Made by a program: the position numbers and the translations under genes
Source of the DNA: Bradyrhizobium sp. CB82
Lineage (GTDB): Bacteria; Pseudomonadota; Alphaproteobacteria; Rhizobiales; Xanthobacteraceae
Direction: 5' to 3'
Assembly: GCF_029714405.1 (NCBI RefSeq)
Contig: NZ_CP121650.1
Location: 186,001-250,000 of the forward strand
DNA length: 64,000 bases
Shown: in pieces, positions 46,440-57,147 of the stretch
How positions within the stretch are numbered: position 1 is the first letter of the stretch
Layout of the letters: each line of letters opens with the position of its first letter
Notes under the pieces: model-generated
What the model was told of the DNA's origin: nothing
What the model saw: the letters and a program-made list of their open reading frames with translations, nothing else
Database searches by the model: none

Positions 46440-48908
46440 TCACATATGGCTGTCCTCTTCCTCGACCAGAATCTCGCGTTTGCCGGCATGATTGGCCGGT
46501 CCGACAATGCCTTCCAGTTCCATGCGCTCCATCAGCGAGGCGGCGCGGTTGTAGCCGATCTGGAGCCGGCGCTGGATGTAGCTGGTGGAGGCCTTGCGGT
46601 CGCGTTTGACGATCGCAACGGCCTGGGCGAACAGGTCGCCGCCGCCATCCGCACCCATGCCGGTGGCGTCGAAAACCGCGCCGTCTTCGCCCTCGGCAGG
46701 TTCTTCCGCGGTCACCGCTTCGAGATATTCCGGCTGTCCCTGGGTCTTGAGGTGACGCACCACCTTCTCGACTTCCTCGTCGGAGGCGAACGGGCCGTGC
46801 ACGCGGCTGATGCGGCCACCGCCGGCCATGTAGAGCATGTCGCCCTGGCCGAGCAGTTGCTCGGCGCCCATCTCGCCCAGGATCGTGCGGCTGTCGATCT
46901 TGGAGGTGACCTGGAAGGCGATGCGTGTCGGGAAGTTCGCCTTGATGGTGCCGGTGATGACGTCGACCGACGGACGCTGCGTCGCGAGGATCACGTGCAG
47001 GCCCGCGGCGCGCGCCATCTGTGCGAGGCGCTGCACCGCGCCTTCGATGTCCTTGCCGGCGACCATCATCAGGTCGGCCATTTCGTCGACGATGATGACG
47101 ATGTAGGGCAGCGGATCGAGAGCGAGCTTCTCTTCCTCGTAGATCGCCTTGCCGGTCTCCTTGTCGAAGCCGGTGTGCACCGTGCGTGTCAGTTCCTCGC
47201 CCTTGCCCTTGGCTTCCAGGAGGCGCGCGTTGTAGCCGTCGATGTTGCGCACCCCGAGCTTGGCCATGTTCTTGTAGCGCTCTTCCATCTCGCGCACGGC
47301 CCATTTCAGCGCGACCACCGCCTTTTTCGGGTCGGTCACGACGGGAGTGAGCAGATGCGGAATGCCGTCATAGACGGAGAGTTCGAGCATCTTCGGATCG
47401 ACCATGATGAGCCGGCACTGATCCGGGCGCAGCCGGTAGACCAGGCTGAGGATCATGGTGTTGATCGCGACCGACTTGCCCGAGCCGGTGGTGCCGGCGA
47501 TCAGCATGTGCGGCGTGCGCGCCAGATCGATGATGACGGGATCGCCGCCGATGGTCTTGCCGAGGCACAGCGGCAGTTTTGCCACCGTCTCGGTCGCCTC
47601 CTTCGCGACCAGCAGTTCGCGCAGGTAAACCTTTTCGCGATGCGCGTTCGGCAATTCGATGCCGATGGCGTTGCGGCCGGGCACGACGGCGACGCGCGCC
47701 GAAAGCGCGCTCATGGAGCGCGCGATGTCGTCGGCAAGGCCGATCACGCGCGATGACTTGATGCCGGGGGCCGGCTCCAGCTCGTACAGCGTGACGACCG
47801 GACCCGGATTGGCTTTGACGATCTCGCCGCGCACGCCAAAGTCCTGGAGTACGCCTTCGAGCGAACGCGAATTGGTTTCCAGCTCGGCCTTGCTGAGTGG
47901 CTGGCGATCGCCAGCCTTCGGCGCGGCCAGCATGGCGACGGACGGAAGGTCGAACTTGTCGGAAGATTTTTTCGAAGGCGCTTTCGGTGCAGCCTTCTTG
48001 CGCGGGGCGCGCGCGGCTGGCGTCTGCTCCTCCTCCTCTTCGTCCTCCTCGTCCTCTTCCTCCTCGTAGTCCTCGTCCCCGGCATGCGGCGAGATCGGAG
48101 GTGCTGCGCGGCCGCCGAGACTGGGCTCCTGGCGATCGAAAGATGCAGCGCGCGGCTTGGATCCGCTCGAGACCAGCGAGCGATAGGCGGCGCCGCACAG
48201 CCAGACGATCCGTGCCTTCGTGCTCATCAGCGCATGGAACAGCCATCCGAGCGACACCGAGCCGCGGTCCTCGTCCTCTTCTTCGAACGGGGTGTCGTCG
48301 TCCTCGATCGGCGTCAACTCGTCGTCGCGCGCGCGCGCTCCGAGGCCGCAGGCGATCAGGAACGTCGCGGTCATCGCGACGAACAGGATCAGGCCCAGTA
48401 CGATGCGATAGATGGCGCCCGCAGGTCCGAAGATCACGGCCGGTGCGCGCACCAGCGCGTCGCCGATCACGCCGCCGAGCCCGGTCGGCAGCGGCCATGC
48501 GCCGCCATGCGGCCAGCAGCTCGCAAAACCAGCGGCGACCACCGTGGAGAGGGTCCAGGAGCCGAGCCGCAGCGCTTCGCGATCGAACGGGCGGTGGGTC
48601 ATCATGCGCCAGCCCCACACCGCGATGGTGAGGATCAGCATGATCGCGCCGAGACCGAGAATCTGCATTGCGAGATCGGCGCCGATCGCGCCAGCATAGC
48701 CGAGGATGTTGCGGATCGGTCGCGAGGTAGCATGGCTCAGACTCGGGTCCTGCACCGACCAGGTCATCAGTCCGGTCGCGGCAACGCCGGATAGCGCGAT
48801 CAGGCCAAGTCCGGTGAGCTCGCGTACACGGCGCGTCAGCGCGTCGCGGATTGACGGTGGCAGGTGTCCAACCAGTGGGATGACACGTTCGATTGCCGAC
48901 ATGCTCAT
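46440..48908 (-). CDS. ftsK: FtsK DNA translocase
   Basis: FtsK links division to chromosome segregation by moving DNA at the septum. The 822-residue protein has four N-terminal membrane segments, a linker with a striking run of acidic residues then [14 protein letters not shown], and the motor with Walker [15 protein letters not shown] and Walker [12 protein letters not shown]. The C-terminal gamma domain ([20 protein letters not shown], then REILV) reads KOPS sites. ATG codons at 48908 and 48902 are both possible. It starts just behind the aminotransferase. Confidence 0.95.
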   Translation of the reverse strand: MSMSAIERVIPLVGHLPPSIRDALTRRVRELTGLGLIALSGVAATGLMTWSVQDPSLSHATSRPIRNILGYAGAIGADLAMQILGLGAIMLILTIAVWGWRMMTHRPFDREALRLGSWTLSTVVAAGFASCWPHGGAWPLPTGLGGVIGDALVRAPAVIFGPAGAIYRIVLGLILFVAMTATFLIACGLGARARDDELTPIEDDDTPFEEEDEDRGSVSLGWLFHALMSTKARIVWLCGAAYRSLVSSGSKPRAASFDRQEPSLGGRAAPPISPHAGDEDYEEEEDEEDEEEEEQTPAARAPRKKAAPKAPSKKSSDKFDLPSVAMLAAPKAGDRQPLSKAELETNSRSLEGVLQDFGVRGEIVKANPGPVVTLYELEPAPGIKSSRVIGLADDIARSMSALSARVAVVPGRNAIGIELPNAHREKVYLRELLVAKEATETVAKLPLCLGKTIGGDPVIIDLARTPHMLIAGTTGSGKSVAINTMILSLVYRLRPDQCRLIMVDPKMLELSVYDGIPHLLTPVVTDPKKAVVALKWAVREMEERYKNMAKLGVRNIDGYNARLLEAKGKGEELTRTVHTGFDKETGKAIYEEEKLALDPLPYIVIIVDEMADLMMVAGKDIEGAVQRLAQMARAAGLHVILATQRPSVDVITGTIKANFPTRIAFQVTSKIDSRTILGEMGAEQLLGQGDMLYMAGGGRISRVHGPFASDEEVEKVVRHLKTQGQPEYLEAVTAEEPAEGEDGAVFDATGMGADGGGDLFAQAVAIVKRDRKASTSYIQRRLQIGYNRAASLMERMELEGIVGPANHAGKREILVEEEDSHM

Positions 48909-48912
48909 CCGC

Positions 48913-50127
48913 CTAATCCAACGTCGCGACCAGCCGGTGCAGGGCCTCGGCGGTGACCTCGCCGTTCTGCACCAGCGCCAGGCGAATGAAGCCTGCGCCC
49001 GGATTGAAACCATCCGGCTGGAGTCGCGCCAGATAGCTGCCCGGCACGACACGCACGCCCGCTTCCTTGTAGAGCTTGACGGTTACCGCTTCGTCGTCGC
49101 CCAGCGGCGAGGTGTCGAGCCAGACGCAGAAGCCGCCCTCGGGCCGGCGATAGCCGTAGCGGTTGCCGAGGATCTGATCGGCGAGATCGAACTTGATGCG
49201 GTAGAGCCTGCGGTTCTCCTCGACATGTGTCTCGTCGCCATAGGCGACAGTCGCGACATGCTGGAGCGGCACCGGCACCTGTGGCGCCGCCACGTTGCGC
49301 AGCTCGAGGAACAGGCTCAAGAATTTCTTGTCGCCGGCAGCAAAGCCGACGCGCATGCCCGGCAGGTTCGAGCGCTTGGAGAGCGACTGGAAGGCGACGA
49401 CGCGGGTGAAGTCGGGACCGGCGCATTCGAGCGCGCTGCCCGGCGCTTCCCGCGTGTAGATCTCCGAATAGCACTCGTCGCTGAGAATGACGAAGCCGTA
49501 GCGATCGGCGAGGCTCTTCAGGCGGGTGAAGTAGTCGCGCGAGGCGACCGAGCCCTGCGGGTTGGCGGGCGAAGCGATATAGAACGCGACGGTGCGGGCG
49601 AGCGTCGCCTCGTCGATCGCATCGAGATCGGGCAGGAAGCCGTTCGCGACCGTGGTGGGAAGGTAAACCAGCTCGCAAGCAGCGGCGCGGGCGCCGGCGC
49701 CATAGACCGGGTAGAACGGGTTCGGCATCAGGATCGCTGGCTTGCCGGGGCGCCGGCCGACATAGCGCGCGGCCGTGATCGCCGCGAAGAACAGGCCTTC
49801 GCGGCTGCCGTTGAGAACGAGGACCTCGCTCTCGGGATCGACGGCGCGCGGCAGCTTGAAGCGATGGCCGAGCCAGGCCGCCGCGGCTTTGCGGAACGGC
49901 TCGATGCCCTTGGCCAGCGGATAGCGCCCGAATTCGTTGGTGTGTTTTGCCAACACTGGGCCGACGAAATCGGGGACCGGATGCTGCGGCTCGCCAACGG
50001 CGAGCGTAATCAAGGACTTACCCGGCTGGTGCGGGGCCAGAAGCTCGTTTAGCCGGATGAAGGGCGAGCGTTCGGTATCAGAGCTTCCACTGCCCTGCGG
50101 CGCACGGGATGAAGCGGTCATAGCCAT
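48913..50127 (-). CDS. Class I/II pyridoxal-phosphate aminotransferase
   Basis: A 404-residue PLP enzyme. The Schiff-base Lys is in [58 protein letters not shown] and [11 protein letters not shown] are fold-type I signatures. It may be a DapC-like succinyldiaminopimelate aminotransferase, which is inference. A GTG (50145) and the ATGs at 50127 and 50121 are possible starts. It ends four bases from ftsK. Confidence 0.85.
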   Translation of the reverse strand: MAMTASSRAPQGSGSSDTERSPFIRLNELLAPHQPGKSLITLAVGEPQHPVPDFVGPVLAKHTNEFGRYPLAKGIEPFRKAAAAWLGHRFKLPRAVDPESEVLVLNGSREGLFFAAITAARYVGRRPGKPAILMPNPFYPVYGAGARAAACELVYLPTTVANGFLPDLDAIDEATLARTVAFYIASPANPQGSVASRDYFTRLKSLADRYGFVILSDECYSEIYTREAPGSALECAGPDFTRVVAFQSLSKRSNLPGMRVGFAAGDKKFLSLFLELRNVAAPQVPVPLQHVATVAYGDETHVEENRRLYRIKFDLADQILGNRYGYRRPEGGFCVWLDTSPLGDDEAVTVKLYKEAGVRVVPGSYLARLQPDGFNPGAGFIRLALVQNGEVTAEALHRLVATLD

Positions 50128-50419
50128 ACGTTGGGGCGCCAGCACTCTTGTAACTGCCGGTTGCAGGTCGCACCGGCCGGAAGCGGTTCAGTTCACCATA
50201 GATAGGGCGAGGTTAAGACGCGATTAACCATCGACTGGCGCCCCCGTCCAGAGCCGAATAATTGCAGCCGTTGACAAGGGAATGCGCGGCCGTCGGTGGT
50301 TCCCGCTTCTCGACATTTTAGGCAAGGCCGTCTCACCTCATTGACTCAAGAAGGTTTTCGCGTTGGCGATTCGCTCGGTCCGCCAGTGTTATGGCTCTCG
50401 ACGACAAGCGGGGGCGCGC

Positions 50420-51205
50420 GTGACCATTCAGATTGCGACACATGGCGATGTGCTTCGCCACACTGCGAGGCGCGCGGCGATCGCCGCTGGCCTGACCATC
50501 GTGATGACGGCATCGACGCTGCTGCTGCATCTCGGCACCAATTTCAGCGCCACGGTCAGCGTTGGCCACATCATCGGCTTCAGCCTGTGCGTTGCGACCG
50601 CAATCTCGGCCTCGCTGTCCTCCGCGCTCAGCTATCGCTCGGCGCTTCTGATGCAGGAACTGACGCTGACCCGCAGCGAGCTGGCGCGCATCTCCCAGAC
50701 TGACCAGCTCACGGGCCTCTTCAACCGGCGCGGCTTTGACGATGCGGCCGTGCTCGCGCTGACCTCGGCGCGCAAGCGCAGCGTGCCGGTCACGGTGTTT
50801 TTGTGCGACATCGATCATTTCAAGTCGATCAACGACCGCTTCGGCCATGACGCCGGCGACAAGGTTCTGGTCGAAGTCGCCGACGTGTTGCGGCAGCTTG
50901 CGCGGACCGAGGGCGCGCTGGTCGCGCGCTATGGCGGCGAGGAATTTGCCGGCCTGATCGTCGGCGTCACCCGCGATCAGGCCGAGCGGCATGCGGAGGC
51001 GCTGCGCACGCGGTGCGCTGCGCGCGAAATCCCGATCGGTGAAAATCTCGAGCGCGTCACCATCAGCGTCGGCTTCACGGTGTCATGCGCCGACGCCGAG
51101 CTCGCCGAGTTGATCCGGATCGCCGACCGCGCGCTCTATGCTGCGAAGCACCGCGGCCGTGATCGCGTGGTCGAGGCCGACGAGCGCGCGCTCGTGGCGG
51201 CGTGA
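50420..51205 (+). CDS. GGDEF-domain diguanylate cyclase, membrane-anchored
   Basis: A 261-residue protein that makes cyclic-di-GMP from GTP. Two membrane segments (AAIAAGLTIVMTASTLLLHL and VGHIIGFSLCVATAISASL) are followed by a GGDEF domain with TDQLTGLFNRRGF, DIDHFKSINDRFGHDAGD and RYGGEEF as the active-site loop. An in-frame TTG at 50363 would add 19 codons. Those codons use CGA, TGT and TCT unlike the rest, so the GTG at 50420 is preferred. Confidence 0.88.
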   Translation: MTIQIATHGDVLRHTARRAAIAAGLTIVMTASTLLLHLGTNFSATVSVGHIIGFSLCVATAISASLSSALSYRSALLMQELTLTRSELARISQTDQLTGLFNRRGFDDAAVLALTSARKRSVPVTVFLCDIDHFKSINDRFGHDAGDKVLVEVADVLRQLARTEGALVARYGGEEFAGLIVGVTRDQAERHAEALRTRCAAREIPIGENLERVTISVGFTVSCADAELAELIRIADRALYAAKHRGRDRVVEADERALVAA

Positions 51206-51226
51206 TCGTCTGCGGGTTGATAGGAA

Positions 51227-51257
51227 CGGTTCACCTCTCCCGGCCGGGGAGAGGTGA
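51227..51257. terminator. Hairpin between the GGDEF and GFA genes
   Basis: GTTCACCTCTCCC and GGGAGAGGTGAAC form a perfect 13-bp stem around a five-base loop, between converging genes. No T-run follows; it probably serves both strands. Confidence 0.55.
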
Positions 51258-51294
51258 ACACCGACGTCGCCGATCGGACTCAATTTGTCACACG

Positions 51295-51699
51295 CTAGCG
51301 GCCCGGCAGCTTATCGAACGTCGGAATGCCCGCGGGGATCTGGTGGAATTCCTGCTTGTCGCAGGTGTAGATCGCCAGTTGCGGATGGAATTGCGCCGGC
51401 TCGTCCAGCGTGCCGACCTTGACGACGACGGCGGGCAGGCCCGGAACTCTGGTCACCAGATGCGTGCCGCATTCCGCGCAGAACTCCCGCGTCACCGCAC
51501 GCTCGAGATCCTTGCGCATGAATTGCTTGGGCTGTCCGGTGATGTAGGTGAAGCCGGCGGCCGGCATGGCGATGAACGTGTTGGGTGCGCCGCCCGAGAT
51601 GTACTGGCATTCGCGGCAATGGCATTGCGCCTGCATCATCGGGTCGCCCTCGGCGACGTAGCGCACCTCGCCGCAATAGCATCCACCTTCGAGCCGCAT
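51295..51699 (-). CDS. GFA-family (glutathione-dependent formaldehyde-activating type) protein
   Basis: A 134-residue zinc protein of the GFA/centromere-protein-V family. The Cys motifs are visible: GGCYCGEVRYVA, CHCRECQYISGG and EFCAECGTHL. Several members bind glutathione and zinc, but the reaction is not settled for most. It converges on the diguanylate cyclase and is upstream, on the same strand, of nothing relevant. Confidence 0.88.
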   Translation of the reverse strand: MRLEGGCYCGEVRYVAEGDPMMQAQCHCRECQYISGGAPNTFIAMPAAGFTYITGQPKQFMRKDLERAVTREFCAECGTHLVTRVPGLPAVVVKVGTLDEPAQFHPQLAIYTCDKQEFHQIPAGIPTFDKLPGR

Positions 51700-51789
51700 G
51701 AGGACCTCCCTTTTGTTGTTGAGGTCGCTATTTCGGCGCCGACGCTGCGGCCTGGCAATCCCTCTTTTTTGTCGGGTCGGTCAAAAAAC

Positions 51790-51829
51790 GATCAAAAAGA
51801 AAGGGGCTCCAACTTGCGCTGGAGCCCCT
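51790..51829 (-). terminator. Rho-independent terminator of glnK-amtB
   Basis: On the minus strand AGGGGCTCCA and TGGAGCCCCT form a 10-bp stem around an eight-base loop, followed by TTTCTTTTT. It lies about 85 bp behind the amtB stop. Confidence 0.75.
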
Positions 51830-51873
51830 CAACGGTCGGGGCATTGCCGGGTACGTGCCCAAACCGTAGTTCT

Positions 51874-51903
51874 GGATGCGATCTGCCAGGGGAGATCGCA
51901 TCC
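51874..51903. other. Inverted repeat just behind amtB
   Basis: GGATGCGATCT and AGATCGCATCC are perfect inverted repeats around an eight-base loop, 12 bp after the amtB stop. It may stabilise the mRNA end or help termination. Confidence 0.5.
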
Positions 51904-51915
51904 GGGAGGAGAGCG

Positions 51916-53364
51916 TTACATGTTGTAAGCGCGTTCGGTGTGCTCGGTGATGTCGAGGCCCTCACGCTCGGTCTCGACGTTGGCACGCAGGCCGACGATC
52001 ACGTCGACGACCTTGTAGAGGATCGCCGAACCGATGCCCGACCACACCAGCGTGGTGCAGACGCCCCAGACCTGGGAGGTCATCTGTGCCACGAGGTCGT
52101 AATCGGCAACCTTCGGCGGGATCGCCGTGTAGTCGATGATGCCGGCACCACCCAGCGCCGGGTTGACGAGGATGCCGGTGCCGAGCGCGCCGACGATGCC
52201 GCCGACGCAGTGCACGCCGAACACGTCGAGCGAGTCATCGTAGCCGAGCGCGTTCTTCACCACGGTGCAGAAGAACAGGCAGACGATGCCGACGACGAGG
52301 CCGAGAACGATCGCACCCATCGGGCCGGAGTAGCCGGCCGCCGGAGTCACCGCCACGAGGCCTGCGACAGCGCCCGAGAGCGCGCCGAGCACCGAGGGAT
52401 GGCCCTTCACGATCCACTCCGCGAACATCCACGCGAGCGCAGCGGCCGCGGTGGCGACGAAGGAGTTGGTCATGGCGAGCGCGGCACCGCCATTGGCTTC
52501 CAGGTTGGAGCCGGCGTTGAAGCCGAACCAGCCGACCCAGAGCAGCGAGGCGCCGATCATGGTCATGGTCAGCGAGTGCGGGGCCATCAGCTCCTTGCCG
52601 TAGCCGGTGCGCTTGCCGATCAGGAGCGCGCCAACGAGACCGGCGATGCCGGCGTTGATGTGCACCACGGTGCCGCCCGCGAAGTCGATCGCGCCCTTCT
52701 TGAAGATCCAGCCGGCGTCGGCGTTGATCTCGTCGAGCTTGGCCTGGGCCGCGGTCTTCGCCGCCGCATCACCCGCAGCAGCCAGAGCCTTGGCAGCATC
52801 CTGGATCGCATCCGGGCCGGGCCAGTACCAGACCATGTGCGCGATCGGGAAGTAGATCAGCGTGACCCAGAGCGGGATGAACAGCGCCACCGCCGAGAAC
52901 TTCATGCGCTCGGCAAAGGCGCCGACGATGAGGGCAGGCGTGATCGCCGCGAAGGTCATCTGGAAGCAGACATAGACGAGCTCCGAGATATTGGCATCGA
53001 CGCTGAAGGTCGCCGCCTTCGAGTCCGTCGTGATGCCCATCATGAAGGCCTTGGAGAAGCCGCCGATGAAGTCGGAACCGCCGGTGAAGGCGAGGCTGTA
53101 GCCATAGAGAGCCCAGAGCACGGTGACGACGCAGACCGTGTAGAAGACCTGGGCGAGAACCGAGAGCATGTTCTTCGAGCGGACGAGACCGCCATAGAAC
53201 AGCGCGAGGCCCGGGATCGTCATCAACAGCACGAGCACTGTCGATGTCAGCATCCAGGCGTTATCCCCCTTGTTGACCGTTGGCTCGGCATAGGCTGCGG
53301 TCGCAGCGAACATGCCGACTGCGAGGGCGGCCAGTCCCGCGCCGTAGGGACGCTTAAACGTCAT
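51916..53364 (-). CDS. amtB: AmtB ammonium transporter
   Basis: A 482-residue membrane channel for ammonium. After a signal peptide (LAALAVGMFAATAAYAEP) come about 11 membrane helices. Conserved features are LLMTIPGLALFYGGLVR, the twin-His pore residues in VVHINAGIAGLVGAL and FGVHCVGGIVGALGTG, and a C-terminal TEREGLDITEHTERAYN that binds GlnK. The ATG at 53364 has AGGAG upstream. glnK lies 37 bp before it. Confidence 0.97.
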   Translation of the reverse strand: MTFKRPYGAGLAALAVGMFAATAAYAEPTVNKGDNAWMLTSTVLVLLMTIPGLALFYGGLVRSKNMLSVLAQVFYTVCVVTVLWALYGYSLAFTGGSDFIGGFSKAFMMGITTDSKAATFSVDANISELVYVCFQMTFAAITPALIVGAFAERMKFSAVALFIPLWVTLIYFPIAHMVWYWPGPDAIQDAAKALAAAGDAAAKTAAQAKLDEINADAGWIFKKGAIDFAGGTVVHINAGIAGLVGALLIGKRTGYGKELMAPHSLTMTMIGASLLWVGWFGFNAGSNLEANGGAALAMTNSFVATAAAALAWMFAEWIVKGHPSVLGALSGAVAGLVAVTPAAGYSGPMGAIVLGLVVGIVCLFFCTVVKNALGYDDSLDVFGVHCVGGIVGALGTGILVNPALGGAGIIDYTAIPPKVADYDLVAQMTSQVWGVCTTLVWSGIGSAILYKVVDVIVGLRANVETEREGLDITEHTERAYNM

Positions 53365-53401
53365 TTCATTTTCTCCTGATTCGATAAGGTTGAGCGCGAA
53401 A

Positions 53402-53860
<459 letters not shown>

Positions 53861-54050
53861 GATCGACGGTGTTACCTAACGGATTATGAATGCGAGGCTT
53901 TTCCCGGTTTGCGGGTGTCGCGCTGCAGTGCGCTAATACGTCGCGCCCAAAACGTAGCCACGTCTGCCCAAAACGGATGCAGGACAATCTGCCGACACAA
54001 TGTTGCTCATGCGTGGGGCAGCAGAAAGGTATTTGGCTACGTATCAACGC
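53861..54050. other. Gene-free stretch between glnK and the amtB2 remnant
   Basis: Together with the promoter region this forms a 310-bp gap between the glnK start and the end of the amtB2 remnant. I see no convincing open frame, tRNA or hairpin in it. Confidence 0.5.
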
Positions 54051-54450
54051 TTACTGGAGCGCCTCACCGTGCTGGGAATGTCGAGGCCTTCCAATTCGTG
54101 CTCACGCGAGACACGCAAGGGCACGAACAGCGCGACCAGCTTGAGGAGGACGAAGCTCGCGCCCGCCGAGCAGACGAAGGTGACGGCCACCCCGTAAAGC
54201 TGGATCAGGAACCGCTGCGGGTGCCGGTGCCGGCCGAGAGATGCACGACGTTGCGCACCATGCCGGAGTAGGACAGCGCAAGCCCCGGGATCGTCATCAT
54301 CAGCACCAGGCGGTGGCGACGATCATCCGGGCGGTGTCGGCGGTGTTGATCTCGGTCGTCGCGGCGTGCGCCGGCGTCAACCAGTGCAATCGCGGACAAC
54401 AGTCCGATCGGCGCAGCCATAGTGGCTGCGCGGCGCAAAGCAACCGCCAT
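54051..54450 (-). pseudogene. Collapsed second ammonium transporter gene (amtB2)
   Basis: The minus strand starts MAVALRRAATMAAPIGLLSA (a signal peptide) in one frame, then matches ATTEINTADTARMIVATA in another, then MMTIPGLALSYSGMVRN in the first again. It joins FLIQLYGVAVTFVCSAG... and LRVSREHELEGLDI, the AmtB C-terminus, in yet another frame. The end needs a one-base indel to read QHGEALQ and stop at 54051. About 300 residues of the middle are gone. It follows glnK2 by about 70 bp. Confidence 0.88.
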
Positions 54451-54522
54451 GTCGTTTCCCCCATGCATGGAAATCGAACGCGCGCTATGGCGTCATCGGC
54501 CGGCGCGTTTCGAAGAAAAAGT

Positions 54523-54930
<408 letters not shown>

Positions 54931-55105
54931 CTAGGCAAATGGCATAAAAATGTTGCAGGTTGAAGAGGGAAAAAGGCGAAGCAACGAGGGCCGCCACCTC
55001 TATACAGAGCAGCCGATCGTTCTCCACGATGCATTTTTGGCATGGAAGCGGTGAACCCAACCGTCCCAGGCCGGTACAAAAGTATTGTTACTAAGGGGGA
55101 CGTTC

Positions 55106-55999
55106 ATGGCGAGTTGGTTCTACGCGGCCGAGGGCAAGCAGCAGGGGCCCTATCCGGACGGTCAATTCCGCGATCTCATTGCCCAGGGCGTGGTCCGCGC
55201 CGATACGCTGGTATGGACCGAGGGCATGGCGGGCTGGCAGAGGGCCGCCGAAATTCCGGGATTGATGGCTGGCGGCGGCGCGCCGCCGACCATTCCGGAG
55301 GGTGGACGGCCTGCGATGGCCTCCGGCGGGGGCTTTAGCAGCGGCTACAGCGGCGGTGGCGCCGCGCTCTCGATCGATTTTGGCATCCTGGAGTTCACCT
55401 GGCGCAGCATCGTCACGCTGATCGGCATGATCCTCGTGATCCCGGCGCCCTGGGCGTTCGTCTGGTACACGCAATGGATCGTGTCCTGCGTGAGGGTTCC
55501 CGGGCGCCCGAACATGAGCTTCACCGGCAATGCGATGACGCTCGTGCCCTGGTATTTCGGGTTCATCGTTCTGGTGATCGCCGTCAACTTCATCGGCATC
55601 CAGTCGCTCAACACTCTGACCTCCATCATCGAGATCGTTCTGGCCTGGCTGCTGATCAAATGGATGGTCGCGAACCTCGCCTCCAACGGGCAGTTGCTTG
55701 GCCTCAGCTTCACGGGCTCGGTCTGGGCCTATATCGGCTGGAACCTGCTGTTCGCGATCTCCATCTTCACCATCATCGGTTGGGCCTGGGTCGCCGTGGC
55801 CCAGATCCGCTGGATGTGCCGCAGCATCGAGGGCACGCGGCGCGACATCGTCTTCAAAGGCACCGGACTTGAGTTTCTCTGGCGCGCGATTGTGACCGCC
55901 ATCCTCTGCGCCTTCATCATCCCGATTCCCTGGATGTATCGCTGGATGATGGGCTGGCTGGCGTCGCAGACCGAGCTCGTGCCGAAGGGGTCGGTCTAA
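55106..55999 (+). CDS. GYF-domain membrane protein
   Basis: A 297-residue protein. The N-terminal GYF_2 domain (WFYAAEGKQQGPYPDGQFRD, LVWTEGMAGWQRA; residues 1-55) is joined by a Gly/Pro/Ser-rich linker to about five or six membrane segments with DUF898-like character (VTLIGMILVIPAPWAFVWYT, GFIVLVIAVNFIGIQS, NLLFAISIFTIIGWAWVAV, AIVTAILCAFIIPIPW). No function is known to me. AAGGGGGACGTTC precedes the ATG. Confidence 0.8.
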   Translation: MASWFYAAEGKQQGPYPDGQFRDLIAQGVVRADTLVWTEGMAGWQRAAEIPGLMAGGGAPPTIPEGGRPAMASGGGFSSGYSGGGAALSIDFGILEFTWRSIVTLIGMILVIPAPWAFVWYTQWIVSCVRVPGRPNMSFTGNAMTLVPWYFGFIVLVIAVNFIGIQSLNTLTSIIEIVLAWLLIKWMVANLASNGQLLGLSFTGSVWAYIGWNLLFAISIFTIIGWAWVAVAQIRWMCRSIEGTRRDIVFKGTGLEFLWRAIVTAILCAFIIPIPWMYRWMMGWLASQTELVPKGSV

Positions 56000-56050
56000 A
56001 GCGCGATGCGATCGGGCTGAATCATCATCGCGCTTTAGGTTATTGTTTAA

Positions 56051-56122
56051 GCATGATCTCCGCGCAAACGCGTTCCGCGTTTGTTGCGAGGGAAAACCGC
56101 TTCACACTTTTCCGGATCATGC
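56051..56122. repeat. Dispersed palindromic repeat, GCATGATC family, copy 3
   Basis: GCATGATCTCCGCGCAAACG at the left, GAGGGAAAACCGCTTCACAC and TTTTCCGGATCATGC at the right. It is the reverse-oriented relative of the repeats at 1836 and 9864. It lies between the convergent GYF-domain and tesB genes. Confidence 0.75.
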
Positions 56123-56130
56123 CCTAGCTC

Positions 56131-56994
56131 TCAGGCCTTCCGCTCGCGCACCGAGCCTTCCTGCGCGACGGAGGCCACCAGCGTGCCATCGGGCTTGAAG
56201 ATCAGGCCGCGGGTCAAGCCGCGGCCTGATTGCGCACTTGGCGAGTCCTGTGCGTAGAGCAGCCATTCGTCGGCGCGGAACGGGCGGTGAAACCACATCG
56301 CATGATCGAGGCTCGCCGGCATCATGCGCTTGTCGAACAGTGTGCGGCCGTAGCGCGCCATCACCGCATCGAGCAGCGAGAAGTCCGAGGCATAGGCGAG
56401 CGCGCACATGTGCAGCGCCGGATCATCGGGCAATGTCGCCGCGGTCTTGATCCAGACGTGAATGCGGCCGTCCTCGATCTTCTGGCCGAAATAGCGGCTG
56501 AGCTCGACCGGGCGCAGCTCGATCGGACGATCGGATTCGTAATAGCGGCGGATGAATTCCGGCATCTCGCGGAATATCGGCTGCTTCGAGACTTCTTCCG
56601 CCGTCAGCTTTTCCGGCGGCGGCACGTCGGGCATCTTGTCCTGGTGGTCGAAAGCGCCCTCCTCCTCGGCATGGAACGAGACCATGATCGAGAAGATCGC
56701 ATTGCCGTGCTGGATCGCGGTGACGCGGCGCGTCGAATAGCTCTTGCCGTCGCGCAGGCGCTCGACCTGGTAGATGATCGGCACCTGCGGATCACCCGGC
56801 AGGATGAAATAGCAATGCAGTGAATGCGGCAGCCGGCCCTCCACGGTGCGGCAGGCTGCGACCATCGCCTGCCCGATCACCTGCCCGCCGAACACCCGCT
56901 GCCAGCTCGTCTTCGGGCTGTTGCCACGGAACAAATTCACCTCGAGCGGTTCGATATCGAGGATGGAGATGAGGTCGATCAGGCTTTTGGACAT
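56131..56994 (-). CDS. tesB: Acyl-CoA thioesterase II
   Basis: TesB cleaves acyl-CoA to free acid and CoA. The 287-residue double hot-dog protein has FRGNSPKTSWQRVFGGQVIG, then LPHSLHCYFILPGDPQVPI. The C-terminal hot dog contains ASDFSLLDAVMARYG and ASLDHAMWFHRPFRADEWLL. The ATG at 56994 gives the family start (MSKSLIDLISILD). Confidence 0.93.
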   Translation of the reverse strand: MSKSLIDLISILDIEPLEVNLFRGNSPKTSWQRVFGGQVIGQAMVAACRTVEGRLPHSLHCYFILPGDPQVPIIYQVERLRDGKSYSTRRVTAIQHGNAIFSIMVSFHAEEEGAFDHQDKMPDVPPPEKLTAEEVSKQPIFREMPEFIRRYYESDRPIELRPVELSRYFGQKIEDGRIHVWIKTAATLPDDPALHMCALAYASDFSLLDAVMARYGRTLFDKRMMPASLDHAMWFHRPFRADEWLLYAQDSPSAQSGRGLTRGLIFKPDGTLVASVAQEGSVRERKA

Positions 56995-57147
56995 GGTGAC
57001 GCTTTCGCTTGGCCTGTCATTGCCGGATGTGCGGTCGCGCGCGCCCCGGAATGACGTTCTTTGGGCCCTTTCGGCCCTTGTTTCACCGCACTGTTTCGCC
57101 CAGCTCAAGTCTGCTAGCAAGTCCAAGAGTTAGCCGGGATTCAGGGT

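Noticed and set aside
51202..53379. 725-codon plus-strand open frame opposite amtB and the GFA gene
   Set aside because: Shadow frame; amtB has a full set of conserved residues on the other strand.
54205..54468. A short intact protein gene MHGGNDMAVAL...
   Set aside because: The frame mixes pieces of an AmtB signal peptide and helix with out-of-frame sequence, so it is part of the amtB2 relic.
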